Assembly: GCA_025966435.1 (NCBI GenBank)
Contig: JAICRQ010000029.1
Location: forward strand, 1-14,744
Source: Anaerolineales bacterium
Lineage (GTDB): Bacteria > Chloroflexota > Anaerolineae > Anaerolineales > Villigracilaceae
Length of the DNA: 14,744 nucleotides
Direction of reading: 5' to 3'
Shown here one piece after another: positions 13,548-14,744 of this stretch; position 1 is the stretch's first letter; every line of letters starts with the position of its first letter. Position numbers and translations under genes: made by a program. Under the pieces are notes generated by a model. That model saw only the letters and a list, made by a program, of their open reading frames with translations, did not search any database and had not been told where the DNA came from.

Positions 13548-14744
13548 TTACTTAAATTGATTTTGGAACTGAGCGACGATGCCTTCCGTCAGCATGTGCG
13601 CCATTTGAAGGATCTCGTCGTGAACCTTATCATAGGCGACGACGTCGCCAGCCCAGTCTGCATTCAGCCGAGCTGAGGCTTCCTCCAGAGTCAAATCCAG
13701 GTGCATACTCATCATGGACTGCATTTCAGCCAGCTGCCAGTGCCTGGGATTGGCACTGTTCAGGAACGCCGCAATGTCATCTGCATTTTGGTACCAGCGC
13801 TCATTGGCATCTTCGAACCTAGCTGTATCGCCAGCCTTCGCAGCAGCGAGGAGATCCGCGGCAATCAGGATATGCTCATTGAGCAGGGATGTCAGTTGTT
13901 TACCAGCTTTATCCCCATAGAATGGTTTGACTGCGTTTCCAATGTCCACCTGGTTTTGCAAAAGACGTGCCGCAGCGGCATCTGCATCCGGCAGATCACT
14001 GGTGACGCTCATAATATAAAGGCGGGTCCAGGTAACATGATCCTCCCACAGTGCATCCATTGCCAAAGTGAGCCCAATCTCCTGCTGGGAGGCTTTCTGG
14101 TTGGCGAAACTCTTAGGGAACTGTCTGATGATCCCGTCAGAGATCATATCAGCCATATGGAGGATCTCATTGTGAACCTTGTCATAGGCGACGATGTCGC
14201 CAGCCCAGTCCTCATTCAAACGAGCAGTGGCTTCCTCCAGAGTGAGGTCTAAATGATCTTTCATCATCGTCTTCATTTCATCCAGCCGCCAGTGCCTGGG
14301 ATTGGCGCTGTTCAGGAAGGCTGCAATGTCATCTGCATTTTCGTACCAGCGTTTATTTGCATCTTCGAACCTGGCTGAATCGCCAGCCTTCGCGGCGGCA
14401 AGAAGGTCAACTGCGATCAGGATGTGGTCTTCCAGTAATGCAGTTAGCTGCTCGCCGGCCTCGTCACCGTAGAACGGTTTGACCGCGTTTCCAATATCTG
14501 TCTGGCTTTGCAATAACCGTTGGGCAGCGGCATCCGCTTCGGGCAAGTCCGCGAGGGCGGCAATGATATAAACGCGGGTCCAGGTGACATGATCCTCCCA
14601 GAGTTTACGGACCGCCTGCTGGAATACAAGCGGATCAATTTTCTTATTTTTGTTTGCCGTTTGTACGAAGTCAAAAATCTCCACGTGAGATATGGATTCG
14701 GCAGGGTTCAGCGTTGTCTCGTGTGATTCCGCATGAGAATGAAC
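13548..14744 (-). CDS. Tandem-duplicated helical protein of unknown function, 5' end not resolved
   Basis: At least 378 aa if it starts at GTG 14684. The frame is open to the right edge (HSHAESHETTLNPAES upstream) and no ribosome site precedes the GTG, so the true start is probably outside the window. It consists of two copies of a roughly 160-residue unit, residues 28-187 and 212-371 counted from the GTG, joined by a short linker. Each begins LWEDHVTWTR and contains DIGNAVKPFYGD, DDIAAFLNSANPRHW, HLDLTLEEA and VAYDKVH. The units look wholly alpha-helical, and acidic-His pairs recur in most helices (EDH, EDH or NEH, HLDL, VHNE or VHDE), which could form a metal site. No membrane helix is seen in the visible part. 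I know similar single-unit proteins as an uncharacterised bacterial family with unreliable names, so no function is assigned. Confidence 0.85.
   Translation of the reverse strand, partial: VHSHAESHETTLNPAESISHVEIFDFVQTANKNKKIDPLVFQQAVRKLWEDHVTWTRVYIIAALADLPEADAAAQRLLQSQTDIGNAVKPFYGDEAGEQLTALLEDHILIAVDLLAAAKAGDSARFEDANKRWYENADDIAAFLNSANPRHWRLDEMKTMMKDHLDLTLEEATARLNEDWAGDIVAYDKVHNEILHMADMISDGIIRQFPKSFANQKASQQEIGLTLAMDALWEDHVTWTRLYIMSVTSDLPDADAAAARLLQNQVDIGNAVKPFYGDKAGKQLTSLLNEHILIAADLLAAAKAGDTARFEDANERWYQNADDIAAFLNSANPRHWQLAEMQSMMSMHLDLTLEEASARLNADWAGDVVAYDKVHDEILQMAHMLTEGIVAQFQNQFK
13572..14051 (-). repeat. Internal repeat unit 2 of the helical protein
   Basis: C-terminal 160-residue unit. 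Aligned by eye without gaps to unit 1 it agrees at about 124 of 160 positions. The period between units is 184 codons (552 nt), and the DNA is also visibly similar, for example around the LWEDH and RFEDAN codons. Confidence 0.9.
14124..14603 (-). repeat. Internal repeat unit 1 of the helical protein
   Basis: N-terminal unit of the duplication. Differences from unit 2 cluster in the second helix segment (VYIIAALADL against LYIMSVTSDL) and near the unit end, while the His/acid-rich motifs are identical or conservatively changed. Confidence 0.9.

Noticed and set aside
13548..14684. Annotation of the duplicated helical protein as a glycosyltransferase or kinase
   Set aside because: No nucleotide-sugar, Rossmann or kinase motif is visible; such names for this family seem to be inherited errors.

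Overview
The window looks like chromosomal DNA from a bacterium of the Chloroflexota, perhaps an Anaerolineae or Caldilineae relative. This placement is inferred from a lipoprotein with a long Pro/Thr/Glu-rich linker, peptide-type ABC genes, a PTS-free amino-sugar locus and a bactofilin-like membrane protein. No rRNA, tRNA, transposase, phage gene or CRISPR array was seen.

Right-to-left operon, about 9.5 kb to 1 (minus strand): a GntR/HutC-type regulator; a NamZ-type exo-N-acetylmuramidase (DUF1343/GH171); a complete peptide-family ABC importer (permeases DppB and DppC-like, ATPases DppD and DppF-like); a tiny two-helix membrane protein; a large substrate-binding lipoprotein; and a NagZ-type GH3 beta-N-acetylglucosaminidase that runs off the left edge. 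Spacing is tight, from overlap to about 130 nt. A perfect 28-bp palindrome sits over the predicted -10 box of the single obvious promoter, just upstream of the regulator. The pairing of NamZ with NagZ matches the Bacillus subtilis murQ-murR-murP-amiE-nagZ-namZ peptidoglycan-recovery locus, but here a peptide-type ABC importer takes the place of the MurP PTS. The best reading is a muropeptide or MurNAc-GlcNAc scavenging operon in which uptake comes first and both glycosidases may act inside the cell.

The binding protein is unusual. The segment that normally forms the N-terminus of a family 5 binding protein lies at its C-terminus, so it looks circularly permuted.

Middle (9.58 to 11.92 kb): a PIG-L/LmbE-type deacetylase (minus) diverges from a class V PLP aminotransferase (plus). 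Their 300-nt shared intergenic region holds a spaced 9-bp inverted repeat and a possibly structured leader.

Right (12.07 kb to end): an exported bactofilin-like beta-helix protein with a membrane-embedded C-terminal half (plus) converges, across a 13-bp perfect hairpin, on a helical protein of unknown function made of two copies of a roughly 160-residue unit (minus, open at the right edge).
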